Positions 1 to 10,714 of a stretch of DNA of 12,169 bases are shown one piece after another. The stretch is from assembly GCA_003024985.2 (NCBI GenBank), contig PXIH01S0113445.1; one strand, 5' to 3'. A program made the translations under genes and the position numbers. The notes beneath the pieces were generated by a model. It made no database searches, was not told where the DNA came from, and was given only the letters and a program-made list of their open reading frames with translations. The DNA comes from Euperipatoides rowelli (Eukaryota; Onychophora; Udeonychophora; Euonychophora; Peripatopsidae). The first letter of the stretch is position 1. Every line of letters starts with the position of its first letter.

Positions 1-1238
1 GGTCACTTTTCTTAGGTCTGGAAGTTGGCCTATATATTATATATAATTTTTTTTAAAGATGGAAATCCAAATGACCCTAGAACCTATTGTCATTATTCAT
101 TTTGCCAGCGTTGGTAAAATATTAGAAAAAATTGTTCTAAGCAGATAATAAACTACTGTATATGAATCCTAAATAATTTATTTGACTCTCATAGAAGTGG
201 CTTTCATCAGAAATTTTCTTCTCCATTCCAGTTGAAATTGGCCAATGATGGGAGAGAAGCTATTGATGAGAGATTCATTACTAAGGTCCAATATGTATTT
301 GATTTACTGTTGGTATTTGTCATCACATATTATCGGGTCAAAATTATTATTTAATTACATTTTAGTTTGGATTTTATTTTATCAGAGATGATGTTACGAT
401 GCCCCCTTGTATAGTTCACAATTTTTTTATTTGAGCCATAAAAAATATTTCATTACCACAGAACCTGGTCTACCATAAAAAATTAAATAAAATATACTGT
501 ATTTTATATATTACTACCAAAATAAAAGTAAATGAATATATTATTTGATTTACTTTGAATATTTATAAATAAATTTTTTCAAAAGACCTGTAAATTTCAA
601 TCACAACAATTATGAGTCACATATTGATGGCACATCATCTTGGCATTTTTTTCAAATTCAAAGCTTTTCTGCTATGTCTGCAGCTTCAATTTAAAAAGAA
701 AGTCGAAAGGAATCAAATAATATACGATCAGTTTTAAAAGAGTGAAAAAAAAAATGTGTTTCAGAAGTGGAGTGCGCTGGTGTAAAATGCTGTCCTAGCC
801 TTAGACTGGCAACTTACAGTACATCATATCACAAGTTTTCACTCTTGCGATATGCTTCAAACATACCGCACCATAAACTTAAATGCCCGGTGCTATTACC
901 TTCTACATTAATATAATTTATTTGTTATTTCCAATCACCCTGTCAGTAACTTAAGTTATGGATAAAAAGTATTATAGGTTTGCCTTCTCAACATTGTATG
1001 TGTATAATCTATGCATTATTAATCTAATTTACCAAACATATCATCTGACCGACAGCCAAAATATAGTAAAGTAGCAATAAGCTAAGAGCCATTCTATTTT
1101 CATTTATTACTGTTGACTGCTTACTCATATACTGTAGATATAAACTTATTTGTCACTCTATCTTCTGTATTCTAAAGTTTGCTTAAAACAATTTTTATGT
1201 AGGTTTTATGACAAATTCTACAGCATTACCAGAACTTT
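1..1238. other. Region 3' of the GPR107-like gene, no convincing gene
   Basis: This AT-rich sequence may be 3' UTR and intergenic DNA, or a further intron if the last exon lies outside the window. A plus-strand open stretch at about 232..354 (after CCATTCCAG) begins LKLANDGREAIDERFITK. It has an acceptor-like start but only a weak donor (AAG|GTCCAA) and matches no family I know. A minus-strand alternative terminal exon near 681 (after GCTGCAG, reading HSRKALNLKKMPR-stop) is possible but does not resemble the family tail. I see no tRNA, rRNA or recognisable transposon here. Confidence 0.5.
1103..1108 (-). promoter_or_regulatory. Possible polyadenylation signal (AATAAA) for the GPR107-like gene
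   Basis: AATAAA on the minus strand lies about 130 nt past the candidate stop at 1239 and about 290 nt past the end of the well-supported exon. AATAAA is frequent by chance in DNA this AT-rich, so it is only positionally plausible. Confidence 0.2.
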
Positions 1239-1320
1239 TCACATACTTTTACACAATTCTAAGATTTTTTTTTTTTTTTCAACTGCCTGCTTGACAGCAG
1301 TCATTTTGAAGCCGGATGAC
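1239..1320 (-). CDS. Candidate terminal exon of the GPR107-like gene
   Basis: If the donor at 1389..1394 is spliced to the AG at 1321..1322 (AAATTAGGTAG|GTCATCC), the intron is 74 nt. The split valine codon then continues as V-SSGFKMTAVKQAVEKKKKI-LELCKSM-stop. The Ser-Ser-Gly after an E-M-E-E-V acidic run resembles the T-T-S-G segment that follows E-M-E-S-V-V in vertebrate GPR107/GPR108, and both are followed by a lysine-rich stretch. Points against it: the intron is far shorter than the others in this gene, the pyrimidine tract is weak, and the exon crosses a 15-base A run on the minus strand whose length may be unstable or misread. The true last exon could instead lie beyond the left edge. 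This is an inference from frame, motif and position only. Confidence 0.35.
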
Positions 1321-1393
1321 CTACCTAATTTAAGAAACAATGAATCATCCATTCATAAATCTAGAAAAAAATGCAGTATATAAAACAAACTTA

Positions 1394-1600
<207 letters not shown>

Positions 1601-2334
1601 TTAGGAAACTTCAATAAATCAAATCTACAATAAATAAAATTATAGCTCAAAAATATTAAAGACAGAAAATTTGACATGCTATCAATTGGAACAATTTTAT
1701 TTAGAATGAAGATTTTTTCCATTACTGCCAAAGTATCAAACTAACTTTACTAGCAACAACTTATTTCTTCATTTTTTTGAGGTACAGTAGCTATTCAGCC
1801 TTCCCAAATTATTTTCAAATGTAAAACAAAAAAAAAAAAAGTTTTAAAAAGCTAGCAAAATAAAAAAGTTTTAAGAGTTTAGTGTTTTATTTTTATTAAT
1901 GTACCGGTACTGTGTTTAAGAGAAACATAATTTATATAATGATAATGGCTAATATTTTTACAGGTGTAGTGATATCTTATAATCCTTGATTTTTTAATAA
2001 ATTATTTTCCCATAAATTTTAACGAATAATCTAGGAATTTGCTATTTACTTCTGAATATTATTCCTAATAAATATTAATGCAGTCTCTAGATAAGAGTAT
2101 ATAATAAAATTTAGCTTAAAACATTGTAACCTTTATTTTTTTTAAAAATATATTGGTGCTTCCCCCTAACTTTTGGGAGAAGTGACTACTTTATTTACAA
2201 ATTATATACAATATTTACAAGTCGTTGTTCAATGATGCAGGGTAATCTGGTTCATTTGCAATGTTCCTTAATCTTCTTTATATTCCAACTTTTTACAGAA
2301 AATTCCTATTTTACTTCTGCATGGATGAAAATCA

Positions 2335-2381
2335 CCCCAATATCTTGGTCTTTCAGAAAGAAAGACTTCCGAATATTGGGG
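2335..2381. repeat. Hairpin next to the SINE head
   Basis: CCCCAATAT (2335..2343) pairs perfectly with ATATTGGGG (2373..2381), and GTCTTTC (2348..2354) pairs with GAAAGAC (2360..2366) around a 5-nt loop, with an asymmetric internal loop between the two helices. It directly abuts the SINE head on its 3' side, so it is most likely part of the SINE body. Confidence 0.6.
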
Positions 2382-2466
2382 TCGGACAGCACAAGCCTTG
2401 AACCCGGCTCATGCCAAAACCAAGGGATACAAAGTGGTGCAGCTTATCCCACTGCGCCCCACCCCT
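2382..2466 (-). repeat. tRNA-derived SINE head (A and B boxes)
   Basis: On the minus strand, TGGGGCGCAGTGGGATAAGC (box A-like, about 2442..2461) is followed by GGGTTCAAGGC (box B-like, 2394..2404). These are the two internal RNA polymerase III promoter elements of tRNA genes, at SINE-like spacing of about 45 bp. The form GCGCAGTGG-GATAAGC is very like tRNA-derived SINE heads of other animals. The sequence does not fold as an intact tRNA, so it is a SINE rather than a tRNA gene. The GC content stands out sharply from the surroundings. The 3' boundary is not clear: the body may continue through the adjoining hairpin at 2335..2381 and as far as about 2150. No second copy is visible in the window. 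Confidence 0.6.
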
Positions 2467-2790
2467 TGGCTATCTTATTTAAAATTGTTTTTACGTTTTC
2501 TTTTTCCATGACTTGTTCGTAAATTTTTAAGAAAATTTTCATGAAAAAAATTAGCCTTAGGGAAATCTATTTCCAATATGCTACTAGTTTAACTTAACTG
2601 AATCAGTCACCTCCTATATTTCTCTCTAATCAAAACCATTTTGATTTTTAAATGATTTAATATTGCCTCCATGAAATAAGCAATAAGGCAATACCTATTT
2701 GGCAGGGCGTGCAGCACCCGATTACTCAGTTTTAGATAGAAATTTGAAGAAAAAAGTAGATATATTTTAGGAATACATTTATACTGCACA

Positions 2791-3015
2791 TACAGATATA
2801 CCCCATTTTAAGTTGCTTCACTTTGTCACTTCACATAAGTAAATCCTTCCATCGTCCCAAACCTCGGTTTACATACAATACCCTGCATTTACGTACACAA
2901 AAACATTTTTTTTTTTGTTTAATAGCTTAAAAATGACTACAAAACATTGCTTCACTTTAAGTACATTTTCATTTTGTCATCCCTCTGGAACGACATGTGG
3001 TTACGATTCACATAC
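2791..3015. mobile_element. Tigger/pogo-like (Tc1/mariner) MITE remnant, tentative
   Basis: The segment starts CAGATATACCCCATTTTAAG and then has TTGCTTCACTTTGTCACTTCAC. It also contains CCTCGGTTTACATAC, CATTTACGTACAC, a second TTGCTTCACTTTAAGTAC, and CTCTGGAACGACATGTGGTTACG. Repetition of TTCACTTT/TTTACGTAC words with a CTCGGTTTAC motif and a 'CTCTGGAACG' element is typical of Tigger-like MITE ends (CAGgcATACCtCgTTTTAttGC-type). I cannot find a clean matching terminal repeat on the right, so the element is eroded or truncated, and its ends and class are uncertain. Confidence 0.35.
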
Positions 3016-4249
3016 AAAAAGTAAAAGTACAGTATATAATAGTTTTTTTTTTTTGTAATCTCTTAAGGCAGAGAATTTAATTTTTAGTCTCATTAAAAAA
3101 AAAAATATTTTTCAAATTACTTACATGAATGTAGGCTACTTTTTTTTGTACTTTAATAATTTCAAATTTGTATTTTATGTTTTAATAAAGTTTGTTTATA
3201 TAAAAAAGAGCACATTAAACCGCCTTCTATAGATGTCTGTTCAGTTTGTGATGTCACCCAAAAGCAGCCCTTATTCCGAAACAACCAATGGTGTATGACT
3301 GCCCGTTTACTTGATTAAAATGACTAGTTATTTTTGTTTACAGCCCTAATCTTCATCTCAACATTTTAACTCAAACTAGGTAATAAATAACTAGGTGCCA
3401 ACTCTAATGCGACGTAAATTAAATAAGTCAAATTAACTTTTTGTTTTACATAACTTCCGTCAGCACTGCCGTTAACTAGATCAGCAGTGAGATTCACTTT
3501 ATACTAGTTTATACAAAAAAAAAAGCTTTCAATATTAAGGTTAAATAAATTATAACTTGGGATATGAATTATCAGAACATAAGAAAAAGAAAGGTAGAGT
3601 TGGAAAACAAGCAGTATTTTCTAGAATTTCTTTGAACATTTTTTTTAATAGATCGATTGTGCCTAATTTTTAAATATAAGCTAGTAGCCTTGCCCCAATA
3701 AAAAATTAAAATAAAAAATTAGATTAGGACCAAGGACGTTGTTGGAGTACAGCCTGTAGTGGTCCACTTAATTGTATTTAAATTAATGCGCATGTTATAT
3801 GAACAACAAATGATCCAGTGAACATGATAAATTCACACAATAATACATATGAAAAGGAAAACAATTCCTGGATTTCAGAAGCAGCATTTATTCAGGTCAC
3901 ATGACTGAACTAACTAAATGCAGTGGCAGAGTCATAGCACAGAGTAGAAACATACAGTACATAGACACATACAGTATGTCACAGAAGAGATCTGAATTGT
4001 GGTACGGGTGATAATTTTAAAAAGCCTTGGTATTTATTAATATTTTAATAAACCAGGTGACATCAGGCTAACAAAATTTTAAGCACTACTATATTTTTTT
4101 AGCTATATTTAAGGAATTTTAGGATAGGTAGAAAAAATTAGGAATTGAACATTTCTAATTACGTGTTAAATCATTACAAAGAAAACAGCTTTATAGACAA
4201 TTTCGTCATCAAATAATCTCAAACCCAAAAAAAATGTGAAATCTTCCAT

Positions 4250-4583
4250 TTGTAATCTCAGACTGAGGATAGCAATAGTCTTAATTTTATAATTAAATAA
4301 CTTTTTATAATGCATTTTTAATTATTTTTTTCCAGTGGAATTTTTTTTTTATTAATCATCTTTGAAAATCAATAATAAAAAAAAATAATAAAAATCCGTT
4401 ACATTTGACCTTTAAATTGTAATCAGACTGAGGATAGCAATAGTCTTAATTTTATAATTAAATAACTTTTTATAATGCATTTTTAATTATTTTTTTCCAG
4501 TGGAATTTTTTTTTATAGTAATTATCTTTGAAAATCAATAATAAAAAAAAATAATAAAAATCCGTTACATTTGATCTTTAAGC
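4250..4583 (+). repeat. Tandem duplication, two copies of about 166 bp
   Basis: Copy 1 (4250..4416) and copy 2 (4417..4583) lie head to tail. Both start TTGTAATC, then CAGACTGAGGATAGCAATAG, and end AAATCCGTTACATTTGAC/TCTTTAA. Differences are few: a 2-nt indel near the start, changes around the T run (ATTAATCATC versus ATAGTAATTATC), and C/T near the end. Such similarity in non-coding DNA implies a recent duplication or ongoing homogenisation. I see no coding frame or terminal repeats in the unit. Confidence 0.95.
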
Positions 4584-4656
4584 TAAATAAATAATTTGTT
4601 ATAACAGCATTTCAGTTTGAATTGAGAAATAGTATAGCATTTCTGTAGTGAGAAAT

Positions 4657-4691
4657 TATATAAAAGCATGAGATTAGTTCCAACTTTTCAG
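4657..4691 (+). promoter_or_regulatory. TATA box plus initiator, candidate Pol II core promoter
   Basis: TATAAAAG (4659..4666) is followed by TTCAGTTTG with the initiator A at 4690, 31 bp from the first T of the TATA box. That is the standard TATA-to-start spacing, and TCAGTT is the arthropod-type initiator. TATA-like strings are common in this AT-rich DNA, so the support comes from the exact spacing and from the downstream ORF and polyadenylation signal on the same strand. Confidence 0.4.
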
Positions 4692-4803
4692 TTTGGTTTG
4701 AGTTTTGGGCAGTTTGATCGAGTGCCGCTGATATCTTTAACACAGTGAATTGGATGAAGTTAAAACTAAGTAAAAACTAAGTAATTTAATGAAATTGAAC
4801 ACC

Positions 4804-4932
4804 ATGGGTGCTGCTCAGTTTACAAGATCAAATTTGTCCAAAGAATTAGAAATTGGGCCTCTTCAGTTCTTCATAGCGCCCCAATTTATGGATAGTATAC
4901 TTGCTGAAGTTAGAAATATAACAAATGCTTGA
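4804..4932 (+). CDS. Short ORF (42 aa) in a good start context, unknown function
   Basis: The ORF starts at CACCATGGG, which matches the strong animal start consensus (A/C-rich upstream, G at +4). It reads MGAAQFTRSNLSKELEIG, then PLQFFIAPQFMDSILAEVRN and ITNA before TGA. Amino-acid use is balanced, unlike the Phe/Ile/Lys-rich chance ORFs elsewhere in the window. A Gly at position 2 could allow N-myristoylation, but the following residues are not a strong match. It lies 114 nt past the predicted initiator and is followed by AATAAA. I do not recognise any family. It could be a micro-peptide gene, the first coding exon of something longer, the start of a degraded retroelement protein, or chance. 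The two upstream ATGs (4753 and 4789) lie in other frames. Confidence 0.25.
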   Translation: MGAAQFTRSNLSKELEIGPLQFFIAPQFMDSILAEVRNITNA

Positions 4933-5058
4933 TTTAATTTATAAATTGAATTAATTCCCAAGTGGAAGGGAAGAGCTGATTTTTCAATGTTTATTGTTTA
5001 CTCTTGCAATACAGCCTTTCTATTTTTAATAGTAAATACCATGTAGTATAAGCGGATC

Positions 5059-5064
5059 AATAAA
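5059..5064 (+). promoter_or_regulatory. Polyadenylation signal downstream of the 42-aa ORF
   Basis: AATAAA sits in GGATCAATAAAGTGTAAAAAG, about 130 nt past the stop codon at 4932. GT-rich sequence follows (GTGTGTG at 5101..5107, then TGTGTGTTGTG at about 5145), the usual arrangement for a cleavage site. It completes the plus-strand set of signals that begins at 4659. Confidence 0.35.
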
Positions 5065-5280
5065 GTGTAAAAAGCGCATAAAACGATCGACTTCCTTTAA
5101 GTGTGTGAATTAATGCTAATATAATCATTTGTATTTATTTTGCATGTGTGTTGTGTTCTTGTTATTTAAGGGCTTGGTACTTATATTTCTTTGTCAAACT
5201 TTGTTGGAGTGGTGGTGGTGATCATTCTGAGATATAATGTACCTGTAGTGTTTCCTGCATAGTATTATAGCATAATGGAA

Positions 5281-5337
5281 CACCATGCCCATTTTTTTCC
5301 CCCACCATGCCTTTATTTTTAGCACCATACCCATTTT
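5281..5337 (+). repeat. Short imperfect tandem motif, three copies
   Basis: CACCATGCCCATTTT, CACCATGCCTTTATTTTT and CACCATACCCATTTT start at 5281, 5303 and 5323, a spacing of 20 to 22 bp. This is a small local minisatellite-like repeat of no clear function. Confidence 0.6.
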
Positions 5338-6592
5338 ATTAAAAATAATAAAAAACTATTTTTATTTTATTATTCAATGAATAAAATCAATTAGAAAATT
5401 ATTTATTTCAAAATAGTAGTTTTACAACTTTTAAATCTAGTTTAATGACTATTTAAAAAATTAAGTTTAAAAAAAAAATCCTTTTTTTTTAATTGTCAAT
5501 TTTATTTGACACTTAAAAAAATTGTGGTACAATGGGGAGAGTAAATGATATGCCCTAGACCAGATGAACTGCCCTTTTGGGAAAACCTTATGTGTGCCCT
5601 TTTTAAATCATGCAGGATACACTAACCTGTATGTCCACCCAATGCCTGTTTATTTTAACTGCAGCCATTTTCTTTTGTTGAGGCTTTGTGTTTAATTTTA
5701 CCTCAATATTCTAGCGAGTTGCTATTCCTGTAGTAATTTCAGTCGAGTTCCAAAAATAATAAGCAGTTTAGATTTCCAAGTTCCTATTTTTTCCTTTTCT
5801 AAATTTATAGTAAAGCAATTTACTTTAATATCTTCTTTGACCTTTCTCAAAGTATCTTTTTAAATATCTTACTTCGTTTATTTTGTGTTTTTATTTTTTG
5901 TATCCTTTTTATTGTTTCATACCCTACCAGCTGATTATTAAACAAAAGATGCTACAGATAACATTTTCTGATTATGACCCTGATCACTTGATTCTATCTA
6001 TCTAATAAACAAAAAGCACAAGACATTTTGTTATAGCATAAATAATAGAGTTCTGACTAGGTACAGTATGTTGCGTGCAGAAAGTTGGATGATCTGTTTG
6101 CTATTTTGCATTTTATTAATTAAAAAAAAAAAAAGACTAATGTTGTAATATAAAAATAAACAATCATGATTTATACACTGTACAATTCAACGTCTATCTC
6201 AAGGAAAAATTTTAATTTTTATAATAACAATGTTATTTTAAAACAATTTTCAAAAATATTTTATAAAGTATACATTTTATTTCATATTGATAAAATTTGA
6301 TATACCAGCCTTAAAATTTTAGACTAAAGGTTTAAATATATGTCAATGTTTACTTTACTATTAAACTGTATGCACAATTTATATTTAATTTTTTTTTAAA
6401 AATGTTACTAAAAATTAATGAAAAATTAAATGATTTCTTTAGAATTTGCACTTAATAATTTTTCATGGTCATGGGTAATAAATCATCACAAATACTTCAA
6501 GTGATATTTGGAAAATATAAATTCTCAAGTGCAAAAAAAAAATCTTTGACCCCAATGTGAATTTTTTTAAAATTCAACAATGATAAGCTTTT

Positions 6593-6609
6593 ATAAATAA
6601 ATAAATAAA
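6593..6609 (+). repeat. (TAAA)n microsatellite
   Basis: About four tandem TAAA/AAAT units lie in the 5.3-kb intron. A similar short TTTA tract lies at about 10445..10459. Confidence 0.7.
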
Positions 6610-6818
6610 GTATTAAAAGTATGTAACCTGAGATTTGCTTGGCCTGTTTATAGGTACTTTTCCAATAAATTTACAATTACAATATTACATTTATTTAATT
6701 GGGTGCAAATCCAATAGTGGTTTATACGGCAAACATTACAAGTAAAAACAATGACTGACAAAATACTTAAATTTTTTTGATTTTTTTTTTCATTTCTGGA
6801 AAATTTTTAAATACTTAC

Positions 6819-6866
6819 CCTTAATAAATACACTATGATTCTTGTGAAATATATATAACATACAAT
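6819..6866 (-). CDS. GPR107: GPR107/GPR108-like protein, 48-nt internal exon (TM6)
   Basis: This very short exon of 16 codons reads IVCYIYFTRIIVYLLR. The acceptor is a T-rich tract ending TATTTTAG|ATTGTATG, and the donor is TTAAGG|GTAAGT, a perfect consensus. It is in phase 0 at both ends, so it joins HFYIM upstream to ITVPFQYIW downstream without changing frame. The motif C-Y-I-Y-F-T-R-I-I is the conserved TM6 block of GPR107/GPR108 and fills exactly the gap left between the two flanking exons. It is well under the length at which simple ORF searches report anything. The identification rests on the family motif, the two splice sites and the correct order on the same strand. Confidence 0.95.
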
Positions 6867-7955
<1,089 letters not shown>

Positions 7956-8108
7956 CTAAGATATCAACAAGGAATTTCAATAAATGGCTAAATTTTAAAT
8001 TACTGAAATAATAAACATTATACTTCAAAATTTAGCATCAACAATACCGGGCACCAAGTGACAAAATGTTACTTAATTTTGCAACATGGCTGCCAAGATA
8101 CAAATAAC

Positions 8109-8127
8109 AGTAGCCAAGTTGGCTACT
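8109..8127. repeat. Perfect inverted repeat, 9-bp arms
   Basis: AGTAGCCAA (8109..8117) and TTGGCTACT (8119..8127) are separated by one base. A third related CTTGGCT follows at 8131. The arms could form a cruciform; the function is unknown. Confidence 0.7.
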
Positions 8128-8820
8128 ACCTTGGCTTAATGTTTTTTTTTTTTTTGTGGTGGAAAGATAAATAATTATTTGTTCGATTCCCAAAAAAAAA
8201 AGTCTATAAGCTAATACGTTAAATTAGTATTATTTGTTATTTATTTTATTCCCTACTAAATGTTCTCGTCAGAATAACTGAATTTGTCATTCCTAAAATA
8301 TCTGCTTATTTAGTTATTAATTAACCCATTTTTCTATATCTATGAACCTCTGATTTTATTTCACAACAAAAAGTTACTGAACAATCAATTTATCAAGCAT
8401 GATTTATAAAAGATTATAATGTTCAAATTATTTAATTTATGAAATTTCCTAATCAAATGTTTCAAGTTTACATTCTGAAAATGAAGATAATCAAGTGATA
8501 GCTTATTATCATCATTTATGATTTTACACAAATGAACTGCCGAAAGTCTGAAACACAAATAGAGTTAAATAAGCTGGAGTCTACTTCCAGAATTCAAATA
8601 GTGAGTTTTATGTTCTCTTTGTCTAAAGATGTCGCTCATGACATGGAGTGAAGTCAGTGAACAAGATTTTAAAGTGGTTTATGTGTTTTTTTTAATAATT
8701 GATTTACGTTTAGTTTTACCTAAAAATATTTGTTTAATTCGTCAAATTGGAATATTTTATCTAAAACATATAAATATTCGCAAGTTTGTACTATGTTTAT
8801 AAAAAATAAAACCCCACTGC

Positions 8821-8828
8821 TGACGTCA
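8821..8828. promoter_or_regulatory. CRE palindrome TGACGTCA
   Basis: This is an exact full-site cyclic-AMP response element (CREB/ATF-type binding site) within the 3.5-kb intron, followed by TTGACATAG. CpG-containing words are rare in this window, so an intact 8-bp CRE is somewhat unexpected, but a single site proves nothing about enhancer activity. Confidence 0.35.
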
Positions 8829-9329
8829 AATTGACATAGTTAAAGGATAAAATCTCGCTGGTTTTGGGCTAGAGGAAAATGCATATATGGGATCGAGACG
8901 CTAGTCATTACATCATTACGTTATTGTTTAGAAAACTAGTTAACAAAAGTGTTTATTCTCATGTTTATTACTTAAAGTTTATAAAAAAAAAAAAGAACAG
9001 AGAAAAAAGTTACTTTCTTTGCATCAATATAAAATCCATAAAATTTTGAGATAATTATTGGAATTGAAGTTGGAATCAATTTTAAGGAAAAAAAAAAAAA
9101 CCCTTGTATACCAAAATTCCGCAAGGCCTTTGTACGTTCTTAACTTGACACGATGAGAACAAATTGTTAACTACGATTTCCAAAATTTTTAATAATATTT
9201 CTTAAACATTCTTAGAGATTATATTTTTTAATGCAAATAAAAACTGTTAAAGATTTATTTTCAGGCTGCTTGTGTTTATTTCGAGTTGCCTTTATAAAAA
9301 CCGACTGCAAAGAAAAAAAAATCAAACTT

Positions 9330-9455
9330 TGAATCACTGATCTGCATTCTGATTGGTCTATGCAGGAAGTGGCGTCTGGTCTAACAACCACTTTCTGGAA
9401 TCCACGCGAGATTTTGATGGCAGAATTATAGACGTGGCGTCACTAACTGGTTTGA
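9330..9455. other. GC-elevated intronic patch with CCAAT-type and repeated GTGGCGTC motifs
   Basis: The patch contains CTGATTGGTC (inverted CCAAT box, about 9349..9358), GTGGCGTC twice (9369..9376 and 9434..9441), AAGTGG paired with CCACTT (possible stem), and CACGCGAG. Its base composition differs clearly from the surrounding AT-rich intron. It may be an intronic regulatory element or a piece of an unrecognised repeat. Confidence 0.35.
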
Positions 9456-10698
9456 TATTTTGATACATATCGGCATAAAAGTCAAATTTTGATGTATTTA
9501 TGGGCCGAATATAACAAATTGATTAATTAAACAAACATTTTTATACAAAAATACACCTAAATCAATGAAGTTGAAATAGGCTTTAATAAACCATAATGTG
9601 CAGATTGCCAGTATAATTTACAAAAATCCTATTTTTGATGGAATCGGAAAAAACAACATTAATTTCAGTTTCAAAGTATTTTTAATTTATTATATAGCCT
9701 TTTGTTTTTCTCAATTTTATGTATGTATCATTGCTTATTCCCCTCTCACTAAAGTCTGGTTCATTGTTATGATTACCTTTGGACAGTTTTGCATTTGGTA
9801 AAATCAAGTGTACAGACTACATTAAGTTTATTATTAATATTTATTAATGTAAGCTGACAGCTTATTTGAAAATTTACGAGTTTATGTTCCAATATTTAGT
9901 CTGCAAACTACCGGTATCTTATATGTTTGGAAAATTATGTGTAAAGTCAACATTTTATCTTTCTTTATATACAATAAAATTCTTAAGCTTTTTCAAAATG
10001 GTAATAAACTCTTTAATTTTAAATGATCAGTCAATTCTTTACATTTTTATTACTAAAATTATAAGGTCCCTTCTTAAATAACAATAATATAAGCTGCTAA
10101 AATCCTATATCTATAATCATTATAAAAAAGTTGAAATCTTATTAACCAAAAGTTGTTTAGGAAAGAAATGATGTGGGAGGAAGAGATTTTTGTTTTTATC
10201 CGACATTATTTTATTTGAGGTAAGGAGCTTTTTTTTTTTTTTTCAACTTTTTCCCCCAAGCAAGATTTTAGCTCTATTAAACTTCAAAATTACAAAATTA
10301 GGCTAACTTGAAATTTCTTTTGATTTTTATTTAGTTTCTTTTTCTTCTAATTTTTTTTTTTTGTGTATGTGTTTAACAAGATCATTTTGGTCTCATACAT
10401 TATTTGTGGTAAATAAAACAAAGGAAATGGACAGCTACATGAAGATTTATTTATTTATTCACTGCAATCCAGCTAGATATTAAAATTGTGCTGTAGGCTT
10501 AAATAATATTTTAAAACTTAAGTTGGAGCAGCTGTAAACTATATACTGTATTCATGACATTTTGTAGTGAGGCAATATACAGTATTTTATTTTCTATTTT
10601 AAGATGATCCTCCTAAATGAAATATTAAATACTTACAAACTAGGGCCTTTTAAATAGATTTTTACAGGAAAATATATCAAACTCTTCTAAAAAAAATG

Positions 10699-10714
10699 CC
10701 CCTCCCCCTCCCCC
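10699..10714 (-). repeat. G-rich tract on the transcribed strand
   Basis: CCCCTCCCCCTCCCCC on the plus strand gives GGGGGAGGGGGAGGGG in the pre-mRNA sense of the GPR107-like gene. Three G runs of 4 to 5 fall short of a standard four-run quadruplex, though longer runs can split. It is striking in a region otherwise very low in GC. Confidence 0.6.

Noticed and set aside
232-354. Plus-strand exon-like stretch starting LKLANDGREAIDER after CCATTCCAG
   Set aside because: The acceptor looks fair, but the donor is poor, no neighbouring exon was found, and the peptide is not recognisable.
1150-1383. Plus-strand 77-codon open frame
   Set aside because: It runs antisense to the candidate terminal exon and its T run, with low-complexity FFFFFS and no family resemblance.
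2382-2466. Functional tRNA gene
   Set aside because: Box A and B are present, but no acceptor stem or anticodon arm of normal shape could be read, so a SINE head fits better.
2232-2522. Plus-strand 96-codon open frame
   Set aside because: It runs antisense through the SINE head and hairpin; its Pro/Ser-rich middle is the complement of the SINE and it matches no family I know.
2607-2789. Minus-strand 60-codon open frame
   Set aside because: It is intronic, has no family motif, and is of a length expected by chance.
3950-3985. Repeated CATACAGTA words, possible mariner-type TACAGT ends
   Set aside because: TACAGTA/TACTGTA words recur all over the window without a paired terminus, so they do not define an element.
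9598-10081. Two plus-strand open frames (67 and 71 codons) rich in Phe, Ile and Tyr
   Set aside because: They look like small membrane proteins, but their composition is what random AT-rich DNA gives. They lack a start context, splice sites or a recognisable motif.
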